A DNA stretch of 64,000 nt from positions 124,001 through 188,000 of the forward strand of contig OMYB01000003.1 in the NCBI GenBank assembly GCA_900315155.1. The letters run 5' to 3'. This document shows positions 35,834-44,442 of the stretch, in pieces. Position 1 is the stretch's first letter. Each line of letters opens with the position of its first letter. The notes below the pieces were generated by a model that was not told the DNA's origin, made no database searches, and was given only the letters and a program-made list of their open reading frames with translations. The translations under genes and the position numbers were made by a program. This DNA is from an uncultured Selenomonadales bacterium. GTDB taxonomy: Bacteria; Bacillota; Negativicutes; Selenomonadales; Selenomonadaceae.

Positions 35834-37177
35834 TCACTGCTGGTCATTTTCATCAAACGGGTCACCGCAGTTCGGGCAGAACTTGGGCGGATGGTGCGGG
35901 TCCTCGGGCTGCCAACCGCATTTGTCGCAGCGGTAGAGCGGAGCGCCCGCCGGTTTCGGCTTACCGCATTCCGTGCAGAACTTGCCCTGGTTGACCGCGC
36001 CGCAGCTGCAGGTCCAGCCCTGCGCGGGCGCGGGCTTCGGCTTGCCGCACTCGCGGCAGAATTTGCCCGTGTTGCCCGTCGTGCCGCACGCGCACGTCCA
36101 GCCAGCCGCAGCAGGCTGTGGCGCAGGTGCTGCCTGTGGTGCCGCTGCGGCCTGGTGCGCCATCTGCTGCGCCGCCTGCTGATAGATGCCCGCGCCCGCC
36201 TGGCCGGCCATCTGCATGCCGAACAGGCCCATGGCAGCGCCGGCACCGCCCTCGTTGGATGCCGCCATGCGCAGCGCATCCGCCGAGGCTTCGGCCGCCA
36301 TGCCCATCGCGATGTCTGGGCGTGCGCCGATGGCCTGGCCCATCTGGATTTTCTGTAGCTTCTCCTCGTCTTCCTCGTTGGCGCGCACGCTGCTCACGCC
36401 GAAGGAGACGATTTCGAGGCCGCGCAGATCCCGCCACTTTTTCGAGAGCACATCATTGAGCGCATCCGCGAGCTCCATGGTGCGTCCCGGCAGTTCCGTA
36501 TAGTCGATATGCTGCGCGGAGATTTTCGCGAAGGCCGGCTGCAGCGCCGTCAGCAGTTCCGTTTTCAGCTGGCTGTCCAGCGTGTCGCGCGTGTAGACAT
36601 CCTCCGCGTTGCCCACGACGTTCGTATAGAAGAGAATCGGGTTCGTGATGCGGTAGCTGTACTCACCGAAGCAGCGCAGGCGCACGAGCAGGCGCAGCCC
36701 CGAGGCCGCATCGACGACGCTGAACGGCACATCGTTCGGCGTACCGTATTTGTTGCCCGTGATTTCCTTCGTATTGATGTAGTAGACGCGCTGATCCTTG
36801 CCCGCGTCACCGCCGAACGTGAAACGGCGGCCGATCTGCGTGAAGATGTCCTTGACGCCCTGCCCGAGGTCGCCCGTAAAGATGGACGGCTCCGTGGAGT
36901 TGTTGTAGGTATAGGCACCCGGCTCGGCCGTAAGCTCCACGACCTTGCCCGACTCCACGATGAGCGCGCACTGGCCGTCCGCCACAGAGATGACGGAGCC
37001 GTTGGAAATGACGTTGTCCTCGCCGCTCGTGTTCGAGCTGCGGCCGCGGCTGCTCGTGCGCTTCTCGCCCTTCGCGAGCAGCGTGTCCGCATCCAGGCTC
37101 TCACAGACGAAAAATTCTTTCCACTGATCCGCGAGCACCCCTCCCGCCGCACCGATTGCTGCTTTGATGAGTCCCAT
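35834..37177 (-). CDS. SPFH-domain protein with C-terminal zinc ribbons (YdjI-like)
   Basis: 447 residues. The N-terminal 300 residues form an SPFH/band-7-like domain (starting GLIKAAIGAAGGVLADQWKE, with SVISVADGQCALIVESGKV), which assembles on membranes. An Ala/Gln/Met-rich hinge follows, then three zinc-ribbon modules (CACGTTG...CRECG; CSCGAVN...CTECG; CDKCGW...CPNCG). Bacillus YdjI has the same order and recruits PspA. It is the first gene of a run with the YdjG-like gene and a deacetylase, suggesting a membrane or envelope stress unit. Start at 37177 with GGAGGGATTTTT upstream. Confidence 0.82.
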   Translation of the reverse strand: MGLIKAAIGAAGGVLADQWKEFFVCESLDADTLLAKGEKRTSSRGRSSNTSGEDNVISNGSVISVADGQCALIVESGKVVELTAEPGAYTYNNSTEPSIFTGDLGQGVKDIFTQIGRRFTFGGDAGKDQRVYYINTKEITGNKYGTPNDVPFSVVDAASGLRLLVRLRCFGEYSYRITNPILFYTNVVGNAEDVYTRDTLDSQLKTELLTALQPAFAKISAQHIDYTELPGRTMELADALNDVLSKKWRDLRGLEIVSFGVSSVRANEEDEEKLQKIQMGQAIGARPDIAMGMAAEASADALRMAASNEGGAGAAMGLFGMQMAGQAGAGIYQQAAQQMAHQAAAAPQAAPAPQPAAAGWTCACGTTGNTGKFCRECGKPKPAPAQGWTCSCGAVNQGKFCTECGKPKPAGAPLYRCDKCGWQPEDPHHPPKFCPNCGDPFDENDQQ

Positions 37178-37213
37178 AAAAATCCCTCCTGTAGGTTAAA
37201 AAAACTTCTGGTA

Positions 37214-38143
37214 TCAATGCCCGTCTGATGGGGGCTTCTCCTCCACGGGAGACGCGATTCCATCGGCCAGCAGTTGCTGCGCCTCGGCCGCCAGCGCGGC
37301 GTAGGCGGCCATGAGCGGATCCTGCCCCGCGCGGATCTGCGCCAGGGCAGCCTCGCGCTCCGCTTCAGGCGTTTCGGGGGCACGGACGGCTTTCGCGGCC
37401 AGTTCCAGTGCCTTGGCCTGTGCCGAGAGCGCCCGGCCGCCGATGGAGAGCGCGGTCGATTTCAGCGCGTGCACCTCGATGGTGTAGTTCTCCCAGTCCT
37501 CCGCCGCATAAAAGGCCGCGATTTTCGCCGCCTTCTCCGGCTGCAGCTGCGCGAACATGCCGAGTACGCGCCGGTATAGGTCTTCGAGGCCGCCCGTATA
37601 CATGAGGCCGAGCTTCGTATCGATGCCGCCATCCGCCGGGGCATCGGATTCCGCTGCAGGCGCCGCGGACGGAGCAGCGGACACTGGCTCTGGTTCTGCA
37701 TGGGCCGCAGCTGGCTCCACGGCAGGGGCCGGCGGTCCGGCTGGAGCCGTTTCCGCTGGCTTTTCCTGCGGCGTCTCCTGCATCTCCGGCGGCAGCCGGC
37801 GGCGCAGCAGTTCCGTGAGTTCCTTCGTACTCATAGGTTTCGCCAAATAGTCGTCAAATCCCTGCGCCAGATATTTTTCCCGCGCGCCGTTGATGGCGTT
37901 CGCGGTCAGCGCGACGACCGGCGTCCCCTCTGCGAGGTGTTCGCGCCGGATGACAGCCAGCGTCTCCGTGCCGCTGAGCTCGGGCATCATATCGTCGAGC
38001 AGGACGAGATCGTAATGCCCTGCCCGCAGTTTCTCCAGGCACTCCCCGCCACTCTGCAGCAGTACGCCGACGAGCACGAGCAGCGCGACGAGCAGCGCGG
38101 GGAACAGCAGCAGGACCTTTTTTCTTTTGGACCCCTTGCTCAT
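37214..38143 (-). CDS. TM-REC(partial)-HPt protein, apparent internal-deletion product of a hybrid histidine kinase
   Basis: 309 residues. A basic N-terminus and one TM helix (VLLLFPALLVALLVLVGVLL, residues 10-29) run straight into the second half of a receiver domain at [27 protein letters not shown]. The receiver keeps the phospho-accepting Asp, the Thr in ALTANA and Lys in AKPMS, but lacks the first strand with the acidic pair. A Pro/Ala linker leads to an HPt domain with VHALKSTALSIGG, whose His can carry phosphate. The sensor, kinase core and 5' third of the receiver are absent, although the frame is open. The start overlaps the upstream stop as ATGA. The intact relative at 58621-60792 shows what is missing. 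Confidence 0.75.
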   Translation of the reverse strand: MSKGSKRKKVLLLFPALLVALLVLVGVLLQSGGECLEKLRAGHYDLVLLDDMMPELSGTETLAVIRREHLAEGTPVVALTANAINGAREKYLAQGFDDYLAKPMSTKELTELLRRRLPPEMQETPQEKPAETAPAGPPAPAVEPAAAHAEPEPVSAAPSAAPAAESDAPADGGIDTKLGLMYTGGLEDLYRRVLGMFAQLQPEKAAKIAAFYAAEDWENYTIEVHALKSTALSIGGRALSAQAKALELAAKAVRAPETPEAEREAALAQIRAGQDPLMAAYAALAAEAQQLLADGIASPVEEKPPSDGH

Positions 38144-38562
38144 AGGAACTGCACCCCCTCTGCATACCAGCTCAGATTGATGAGGACGTCATCCGACAGG
38201 GTCTCCCCTGCGGCCACACGCAGCTCTCCTGTCGTATCCGTGATGGGACCGGAGAACACGCTGCCGTTCTCCTGCAGCAGCTGCTGTGCGTCCTGCCCAT
38301 CGCTCGCGACCTTGTCGATGACGGTCAGGTCGATGCCCGCCCGCCGCGCCGCCGCACTCGCGCCGATGTACTGCTGATGGTTCCAGCCCGCCTCCTCGCG
38401 GTCGCCGAGCAGCATCATGGCAATGTGGGGCTTCGTGCGCTCAGCAACCTCGTCATCCAGCTGCGGCAGGGAAAACAGGATGGCGAAGATACCCACAAGC
38501 AGCAGTGCGCCGAGCACGTTCAGCACAATGACGAGTGGGGATTTGCCAAACGGGTTTTTCAT
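38140..38562 (-). CDS. Truncated BMP-family binding-protein-like membrane protein
   Basis: 140 residues. One N-terminal TM helix (LVIVLNVLGALLLVGIFAIL) is followed by the first strand region of a BMP/PnrA-type periplasmic binding protein (KPHIAMMLLGDREEAGWNHQQYIG). This jumps to its C-terminal end (FSGPITDTTGELRV...LINLSWYAEGVQFL). Compared with the full-length relative at 60782-61897, more than 200 central residues are missing in frame. It cannot form the two-lobed ligand pocket. Start and stop each overlap the neighbours as ATGA, so the reduced gene still sits in a coupled operon. Confidence 0.72.
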   Translation of the reverse strand: MKNPFGKSPLVIVLNVLGALLLVGIFAILFSLPQLDDEVAERTKPHIAMMLLGDREEAGWNHQQYIGASAAARRAGIDLTVIDKVASDGQDAQQLLQENGSVFSGPITDTTGELRVAAGETLSDDVLINLSWYAEGVQFL

Positions 38563-39425
38563 CGCATCTCCACCCCCTCCACATACCAGTTCAGGTGGTC
38601 AAAGAGCTCGCGGTCCGACATGCTCTCGTCCTGCGGCAAGGCGTTGCGGTAACTGCGCCGCGACGTCATGGCGTCGTAGGCATCGGCGACGGCGATGATG
38701 CGCGCCATGCGCGGGATCGCCTTTCCCGCGAGGCCGTCGGGATAGCCCTTGCCATCCCAGCGTTCGTGATGCGAGCGCGCGCCGACCGAAAGCTCCGGGA
38801 ACTCCTTGACCATATCCAGGATGTCCGCGCCCATGGTGGTATGCGCCTTGATGACGGCATACTCCTCATCCGTGAGACGCGTGGTCTTGTTGATGATGGT
38901 CACGGGGATGCCGATCTTGCCGATATCGTGCAACAGGCCCACGGAGTAGATGCTATCCAGCCTCTCCCCCGTATCCCCTGCGCGCCGCGCCATCTCGCGC
39001 GAGTACTGCGCCACGCGCTCCGAATGGCCACGCGTATAGGCATCCTTGACATCGACGGCCTTGGCCAGGGCAAACACGAGCTCATCAAACAGCCGGAGGG
39101 TCGCCGCCAGGCGCTCCGCCGCCATATCGCCCGTCAGCATGATGATGGGCAGCTGCTCCGTCGCGGGATTCGCGCGGAGGAGCGCCAGCACCTCCATGCC
39201 ATTCATCCCCGGCATCATGTAGTCGAGCAGCACGATATCCGCCGTATGGTCGGCTAGATACGCGAGTGCCGACGGTCCATCCGCCACCTTTATGACCTTG
39301 TATTTATCCCCGAGAATTTGCTCGATGAGCATGAGATTCATCTCATCATCATCGATGGCCAGCACGCACGGCGTAAAGCCCAATGCCAGGGAACGCATCG
39401 CCATTTTCGTCCTATCCACTACCAT
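38559..39425 (-). CDS. REC/HD-GYP response regulator with fused foreign C-terminal tail
   Basis: 288 residues from the ATG at 39425, nine bases after AAAGGGG. The receiver (residues 15-130) has VLAIDDDEMN, phospho-Asp in IVLLDYMMPG and IMLTGD. The HD-GYP phosphodiesterase has HDIGKIGIP (about 165) and HHERWDGKGYP (about 226), so it should hydrolyse cyclic di-GMP. After ADAYDAMTSRRSYRNALP the usual last helices of HD-GYP are missing. The protein ends instead in SDRELFDHLNWYVEGVEMR, a match to the C-terminus of the BMP-like proteins here. An in-frame deletion joining two genes is the simplest reading. Whether the shortened domain is active is uncertain. Confidence 0.8.
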   Translation of the reverse strand: MVVDRTKMAMRSLALGFTPCVLAIDDDEMNLMLIEQILGDKYKVIKVADGPSALAYLADHTADIVLLDYMMPGMNGMEVLALLRANPATEQLPIIMLTGDMAAERLAATLRLFDELVFALAKAVDVKDAYTRGHSERVAQYSREMARRAGDTGERLDSIYSVGLLHDIGKIGIPVTIINKTTRLTDEEYAVIKAHTTMGADILDMVKEFPELSVGARSHHERWDGKGYPDGLAGKAIPRMARIIAVADAYDAMTSRRSYRNALPQDESMSDRELFDHLNWYVEGVEMR

Positions 39426-39468
39426 GAATCTCAGCCCCTTTCTGCAGAGATTGTCACTTTTTCCCACT

Positions 39469-41064
39469 TTATTTCAAAATCGTAATCCGCCCCTGCGGCG
39501 TGCGGTAGCTGTCCGGCACCGTGCCGTTCAGCCCCTCGCGCAGGTAGTTCACGATGGCCTGCTTATCGGCGTAGCCGATGCTCACAGACTCCACGACGCC
39601 CGGCTCCACGGCGTGACCGTAGGCATCACCGCCGCGCAGCACGAACTCGACCGTCGCGACGCGGTATGTCTTTTCGGGATCGAACGGCTGCCCGCCGACC
39701 TCCGTGATCTGCACGCGGCTGCCCGGCTTCTGCGGCGCGAAATACGTGCTGCCCGGATACTGGCGGCCATTCGTGTAGGGCACGCGCGTATCGAGCGTGT
39801 ATTTCAGCCCCGCGACCTGTGGGAAAGCGCCGATGGCTTTCGGCGCAGCGCAGGTGGCGGCCTCCAGCATCTCGAGCAAATCCTTGCCCTTGAGCGTCAT
39901 GACATAAAGCACGTTGTTGTAGGGCACGGCGCGCGCGATGCTGCCGAGCGTCACCGTACCGGCAGGGATGCTCGCGCGGATGCCGCCGCCGTTGAGGATG
40001 GCCGCATCGACTTTCACGCCATCGATGACCATGGCCTGGTTCGCCTGCCAGAGGAATGCGTCCGCGACGAAATCGCCCGCGTTCATCTCCTGCGTGCGCA
40101 CGCCGGGGTCACGGCTGCCGTCCAGCGTAAACGCCACCTTGCCGATGGGCTCGGATAACTTCGCGTCGACATCGGCCGCGACTTTATCGATGAGCTGCTG
40201 CACCTGCGCGTTCTGCGGACGGTTTGCATCGAACGCCAACAGATCCTCCTGCCATTTGCCATCTTTCCAGACGACCTGTCCGATGTTTTTCGTGTAGCTG
40301 CCCGTCTCCGTCAGCATCGTACCGCCGATGTAGCGATTCTTTACCTGATGGTCATGCCCGTCGATGAAGACGTCGATGCCGTGGACATGCTTCAGCACAT
40401 CATCCGAGCGGTTGCCCTCGTTAAAGTTCTCGCTGCCCATATGGCCGACAGCTACGATGAGGTCGCAGTGCTGGCGTTTGAGCTTGTCCACCTCGCACTG
40501 CACGGCGGTGTAGAGCACCTCTCCCTGCAGGAACTCGAGGCCCGCGACGGCCATCGGAGACGCGCTCGTCGCGGCCTCCGGCGTCGTGATGCCGACGATA
40601 CCGATTTTGTGCTTCCCTTTTTTCACGACAGTCGAAGGCTTTACGAACAGCTTATTCGTCGCCTTGACGACGATGTTGCAGGCCAGCATGGGGAAATGCG
40701 CCTCGCTGACGCGCTGCAGCGTCACGTCCTGCCCATAGTCGAACTCGTGGTTGCCGAGGCACATGGCATCGTAGCCGACCGCGTTCATGAACTGCATGGC
40801 CGAGGCGCCTTTGCTGAAATTCACGAGGTTGTTGTCCTGAATCGCATCGCCCGCGTCGACGAGCAGCACCTGCTTGCCCTGTGCGAGCAGATCCTGACGG
40901 ATCGCCGCGACCGTCGCCATGCCATTGATGCCGTCCGCACGCTGGTCATAGCCATGCGTATCGTTCGTATGTAAAATCACTAAATCCGAGAAATCCGCCG
41001 CCAGCGCCGTACCGGTCAAAAGACTCAGCACCAGCAGCAGGCTGCATAAGAAACGTTTCAGCAT
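39469..41064 (-). CDS. Periplasmic 5'-nucleotidase / UshA-like metallophosphatase
   Basis: 531 residues with a clear signal peptide (FLCSLLLVLSLLTGTALA, cleavage after about residue 22). The N-terminal metallophosphatase domain has LHTNDTHGY, VDAGDAIQ, LGNHEFDYG and GHDHQ, the dinuclear metal ligands. The C-terminal substrate-binding domain has GGGIRASIPAG and FVADA. It hydrolyses nucleotides, and possibly UDP-sugars, in the periplasm to recover nucleosides and phosphate. AGGAGGTAAAGGAG precedes the ATG. No lipid or sortase anchor is seen. It lies upstream of the HD-GYP gene with 43 bases between. Confidence 0.92.
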   Translation of the reverse strand: MLKRFLCSLLLVLSLLTGTALAADFSDLVILHTNDTHGYDQRADGINGMATVAAIRQDLLAQGKQVLLVDAGDAIQDNNLVNFSKGASAMQFMNAVGYDAMCLGNHEFDYGQDVTLQRVSEAHFPMLACNIVVKATNKLFVKPSTVVKKGKHKIGIVGITTPEAATSASPMAVAGLEFLQGEVLYTAVQCEVDKLKRQHCDLIVAVGHMGSENFNEGNRSDDVLKHVHGIDVFIDGHDHQVKNRYIGGTMLTETGSYTKNIGQVVWKDGKWQEDLLAFDANRPQNAQVQQLIDKVAADVDAKLSEPIGKVAFTLDGSRDPGVRTQEMNAGDFVADAFLWQANQAMVIDGVKVDAAILNGGGIRASIPAGTVTLGSIARAVPYNNVLYVMTLKGKDLLEMLEAATCAAPKAIGAFPQVAGLKYTLDTRVPYTNGRQYPGSTYFAPQKPGSRVQITEVGGQPFDPEKTYRVATVEFVLRGGDAYGHAVEPGVVESVSIGYADKQAIVNYLREGLNGTVPDSYRTPQGRITILK

Positions 41065-41101
41065 CTCCTTTACCTCCTCATCGGTAGGATTCTCCCCTGT
41101 C

Positions 41102-41662
41102 TCACATCAGCATGAGCGTAGAGAAGAAATAATACGCGCCCACAGCGCCTACGGCCAGGCCGGCATACCAGAACAGGAGCTGTTTGATGAGCGCCGTCAG
41201 CGACGTGAGCAGGATGGCGATCTGCAGATAGGTCAGGCCGTTGGCAAAGCCCACGCGCAATTCAAGGGAGCGGTCACGCTTGGCTTCCAGTGCCTTCGCC
41301 TTTTCGCTGATCTCCTTTTCCTCCTGCTTATAGGTCGCAATCTGCTCCTGATAGCCGGCCGCGACTTTCTCCGCTTCCTCGCCGTTGAACTGCCCCTGGT
41401 GCAGCTTGATGGCATCGAGCTGTACCTTATACGTGTTCTCCTTCAGGCTCTTGGCCTGATAGTAGGCCCACTGATCCGAGGCCTGCGCCTGCGCCAGGAT
41501 GGCCTGGTTCGTGAGACCGCCCGCTTTCAGCGAGGAGAACGTCGCACATATAGCGAGCAGCAGGGCGGTCAGCGCTACGAGTTTCGTCGTGCGCGGCGAC
41601 CACTTTTCTTCGCCGTCTGCTTTTTCCTTCTCTTTATCTTTGTCTTTTACTTCTTCAGCCAT
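41102..41662 (-). CDS. DUF4337-like membrane protein
   Basis: 186 residues from the ATG at 41662, eight bases after AAGGAG. The frame continues upstream but without a better start. It has a Lys/Glu-rich N-terminus, a hydrophobic segment (LVALTALLLAICATFSSLKAGG), a coiled-coil region with DQWAYYQAKSLKENTY, and two hydrophobic segments at the C-terminus. The SDQWAYYQAKSIK-type motif is characteristic of DUF4337 proteins. Function unknown. It follows a 219-residue unknown gene with a terminator-like hairpin in between. Confidence 0.78.
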   Translation of the reverse strand: MAEEVKDKDKEKEKADGEEKWSPRTTKLVALTALLLAICATFSSLKAGGLTNQAILAQAQASDQWAYYQAKSLKENTYKVQLDAIKLHQGQFNGEEAEKVAAGYQEQIATYKQEEKEISEKAKALEAKRDRSLELRVGFANGLTYLQIAILLTSLTALIKQLLFWYAGLAVGAVGAYYFFSTLMLM

Positions 41663-41684
41663 AAGATTTACTCCTTCATCATAA

Positions 41685-41738
41685 TAAAAAAGGCAAAAGG
41701 GACTGGGCCGTAGCGAAACCGCTGCCTGCCACAGCCCC
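41685..41738 (-). terminator. Probable terminator upstream of the DUF4337 gene
   Basis: On the minus strand GGGGCTG pairs imperfectly with CAGTCCC, with an inner AGCG/CGCT hairpin, followed after a short gap by six Ts. It would end transcripts of the 219-residue gene. Confidence 0.45.
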
Positions 41739-41753
41739 CGTTGCTGTAACATG

Positions 41754-42413
41754 TTAATCGTCTTTTTTACGCGCCTCGATGACGGCCGCCGCACCCGCGC
41801 GCCGGGCCAGGGAACTGTCCTTGTCGTCGCGGATGGCCACGAGCTCCTCGTCGCTCAGATCTTTGAATTCAGCGGCATACGCATCGATGGAATCGCTGTA
41901 TTCATCCACCTTTGCGCTGAGCTCGTCCATATAATCGCTAAAGTTGCTCAGCATGCCCTTCGTGGCTTTCTGCCCGTTGCGCGAGGCCTTGGGGGCATGA
42001 GCGCCGCTGGACTTGCCGACCGTTTTCTTGTCCTTGCCGAGATGGCGGTTCAGCTTGTCGGCGAGACGGGAGGCCTTGTCGCCCGCCCCCGAGCCGCCAG
42101 CGATTTCGATGACCATGCCTTCCTCATCCTCGAGGCTCACATGGGACAGGTCTCTTACACCCGCATAGGCGATATAGACCTTGTTTCCATCCTCGTCCCT
42201 GCCCTTGACGACTTTCGGGCGTTCAGCATCGCTGAAGGACTCATCCAGATCCGGTTTCTCATCGAAGGCTACGAGCACATGCTCCGAATCCTCATCGCCG
42301 ATGGCAAACCAGCTGAATTCATCGACATCGTCATCCGGCAGATAGATGCGGATCTTACTCTCTTTTCCATCCTGGTCCGTGAAACGGAATTTCAATTCGT
42401 GCTTGCTCATCAT
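41754..42413 (-). CDS. Acidic protein of unknown function
   Basis: 219 residues, strongly charged and soluble. The N-terminal half looks like a small beta-rich domain (KHELKFRFTDQDGKESKIRIYL then DEFSWFAIGDEDSEHVLVAF). A basic linker (KASRLADKLNRHLGKDKK) leads to a helical C-terminus (SDYMDELSAKVDEYSDSIDAYAAEFKDLS). AAAGGA is six bases before the first of two adjacent ATGs. I do not recognise the family. It lies between the clostripain-like gene upstream and the DUF4337 gene downstream, all on the minus strand. Confidence 0.65.
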   Translation of the reverse strand: MMSKHELKFRFTDQDGKESKIRIYLPDDDVDEFSWFAIGDEDSEHVLVAFDEKPDLDESFSDAERPKVVKGRDEDGNKVYIAYAGVRDLSHVSLEDEEGMVIEIAGGSGAGDKASRLADKLNRHLGKDKKTVGKSSGAHAPKASRNGQKATKGMLSNFSDYMDELSAKVDEYSDSIDAYAAEFKDLSDEELVAIRDDKDSSLARRAGAAAVIEARKKDD

Positions 42414-42481
42414 GTATCATCCTTTCGTTACTAAAAAAATCGCGTATGTGAGCCCTTACGGGATATGCCTCAGAAAACATT

Positions 42482-44266
42482 TTATTCGGTTGCGACACTC
42501 GTCGTGATGTTGCCGCCTTTCAGCTCGTACGAAGCCATATCCGACATCGAGTAGTCGCCGTTCGGCGCGATGAAGTCGAAGACGTAGGCGTACGTGCCAT
42601 CAGCGAGCGGCTCATCCGTCACGGCGAAGTTCTCACCCAGCTGGAACGTCGCGACATCCACGAGCTGCGCGTCTTTGCCGGCCTTATCGATGCTCATCGC
42701 GTACTGCTGCGTCGTCACCTTGTCGCCTGGCTTAAGCTTCACGAGGTTGCGGTCGCCGGCGCCCTGCTCATTGATGGCCGCGCGCGCACCGAGGATGCGG
42801 TACGCCTGCTTTGCATCCTCATAGACGACGAACAGGTTCATCTGCTCCCCGTTCAGCTTGATGGGGATGGCGTATGTGATATGGTCATCCGTCTGCTCCG
42901 TCACATCGGTGTAGAGCGGATGCTTGTCCAGCATCATCCACGTACCGTCGAAATTATCCTTGCAGGTACCTTTTTCCCAATCGACATCGACATTCGCGTC
43001 GTTGCCGAACATATACATGAGGTTCTTATCCGCATCGTACCAGATGAGGTCGCAACGGATAGCCGAGAGGTTCTCCATCTGCTGCTCGAGCTGATACGGA
43101 TAGTAGCAGGACAGACCCTGCGAGTCTTCCTTCAGCGCGCCGCTCACCTTGTAGAGCACGGCCGCCGACAGTGCCTGCTGCACTTTCTTTGCCGTGTCCG
43201 GCAGCAGGTCCTCCGTGCGTTTCGCGAAGTCGCCCATATCGATCATGTTCGTGTAGCCGGTGTCGCGCGTGTTGCCGCCGAAGTTCGCCGATTTTTTCGC
43301 CTGACGCGCATAGCGGGAGAAGAACTTCTTCGGATTTTTCTCCGCCGCCTTGATGGCCTCGACGCCCATCTGCTCGTAGGCCTCGCGCAGCTGCGGCAGC
43401 TTGCTGAGATCGGTGACGGACAGCGTAGCCTGGTCGTCCGTACCGACGTCCTCGCAGCCTTTCATGTAGGAGTCACACATCACCTTGGCCAGCACGAGCG
43501 GGTCGCTGCCGACGCCCTCGTTGAAGCCGTTGACGATGCCGGTATAGTACCAGCCGTTGCCCGGCTCGAGCTCCTGCGACGCCACGAGGTAGCGGCCGTA
43601 GCCCTCGAAGTTGTTTGCTACGCCGTACGTCGCCATGAGGCAGCAGTCAAAGCCCACGATGTCAAACGGCGGTTTGTCCCGGTCTTTGTTATAGGTGCTG
43701 GCGAGCGCATCCTGCATCTGGTTCAGGCTCATGATGTGCTGCGTGCGCTCATCGTAGCAGGCGCCGCCCACCGTGCCGCCGCCGTGGTTCCACATAATGA
43801 GGATGCGGTGATCCGCCTCGAACTTATCCTGCGCGAATTTCAGGAAGCTCGCGAGCGTGTCCGGCGAAGCCATGTCCGCATCCGGCAGCTTGTCCAGACG
43901 GCGCAGGCCGTCCTTGTCGTAGACAAAGCGGTCGATTTCCTTGCGTTTGACCTCATCGTTGTGCCATTTTTTCGCGCCGCCCGTCTGGATGACGAACGTC
44001 ACGCCCTCCGGCGGCAGATTCTCCGTGAGCTCGGCGAGGTCGTTCGTCGCCGCTCCGCCCTCGGACTCGAGATCCGTGCCGCACATATAGAGTTCCACGA
44101 CCCACTTGCCTGTGGTCTTTTCTCCCGTGCCCTTGATGCCCGAGTCATCGGCGGACTTGCTGTCGCCGCAGCCCAGGCACGCGAACAGGACGCACAGGCA
44201 GGTGATGAGCACCATCGCTATCCTCAGCGTGCCTGCCCATGTTCCATGCCTCTTGATCCTATCCAT
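42482..44266 (-). CDS. Clostripain-like (C11) peptidase, probable lipoprotein
   Basis: 594 residues. A long n-region and hydrophobic core end in LFACLGCGDSK, where LFAC fits a lipobox, so the protein is probably lipid-anchored outside the inner membrane. The C11 catalytic His is in MWNHGGG and the Cys in GFDCCLMATYG, with the typical N-terminal strand VVELYMCGTDLES. Family members cleave after basic residues and can process themselves; no obvious internal processing site was identified. The last 150 residues form a separate beta-rich domain. TAAGGAGG precedes the ATG. It is divergent from the decayed LytTR system, across a 176-base intergenic region. Confidence 0.87.
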   Translation of the reverse strand: MDRIKRHGTWAGTLRIAMVLITCLCVLFACLGCGDSKSADDSGIKGTGEKTTGKWVVELYMCGTDLESEGGAATNDLAELTENLPPEGVTFVIQTGGAKKWHNDEVKRKEIDRFVYDKDGLRRLDKLPDADMASPDTLASFLKFAQDKFEADHRILIMWNHGGGTVGGACYDERTQHIMSLNQMQDALASTYNKDRDKPPFDIVGFDCCLMATYGVANNFEGYGRYLVASQELEPGNGWYYTGIVNGFNEGVGSDPLVLAKVMCDSYMKGCEDVGTDDQATLSVTDLSKLPQLREAYEQMGVEAIKAAEKNPKKFFSRYARQAKKSANFGGNTRDTGYTNMIDMGDFAKRTEDLLPDTAKKVQQALSAAVLYKVSGALKEDSQGLSCYYPYQLEQQMENLSAIRCDLIWYDADKNLMYMFGNDANVDVDWEKGTCKDNFDGTWMMLDKHPLYTDVTEQTDDHITYAIPIKLNGEQMNLFVVYEDAKQAYRILGARAAINEQGAGDRNLVKLKPGDKVTTQQYAMSIDKAGKDAQLVDVATFQLGENFAVTDEPLADGTYAYVFDFIAPNGDYSMSDMASYELKGGNITTSVATE

Positions 44267-44355
44267 ACAAACCTCCTTACCTTCACAACCTTCCTACAAA
44301 CCATCAAAACTCATTGTTCCACTCTCATGGTACCGTACTTTACAGGAAAGCAAAA

Positions 44356-44381
44356 CACCAAAAAATGTACAAAATTGGGTA
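44356..44381. repeat. Imperfect copy of a palindromic operator-like repeat
   Basis: The right half ACAAAATTGGGTA matches the right half of the perfect palindrome at 51571-51596, and the match continues into TTGACAAA. The left half is degenerate (CACCAAAAAATGT). After a gap TTCTCAT plus an A run also recurs. It lies just upstream of the LytTR promoter and may be a regulator site. Confidence 0.6.
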
Positions 44382-44397
44382 TTGACAAAATTTATAA

Positions 44398-44425
44398 TTG
44401 CGTTCTCATAAAAAATGACTATAAT
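44398..44425 (+). promoter_or_regulatory. Promoter of the LytTR/GHKL remnant
   Basis: TTGCGT (44398-44403) and TATAAT (44420-44425) are 16 bases apart. Initiation near 44432 would fall ahead of the truncated response-regulator frame. The palindromic repeat lies just upstream. Confidence 0.6.
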
Positions 44426-44442
44426 AGAAATAGTTAATTTGA

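Noticed and set aside
33574-35994. Plus-strand open frame of 806 codons across the deacetylase and YdjG-like genes
   Set aside because: It spans two well-supported minus-strand genes and their intergenic gap, with no domain of its own.
44382-44398. TTGACA followed by TATAAT as a promoter at 44382-44398
   Set aside because: The two hexamers are only five bases apart; a workable pair with 16-base spacing lies just downstream at 44398-44425.
42881-44437. Plus-strand open frame of 518 codons opposite the clostripain-like gene
   Set aside because: No family features; the catalytic His and Cys motifs and lipobox are on the minus strand.
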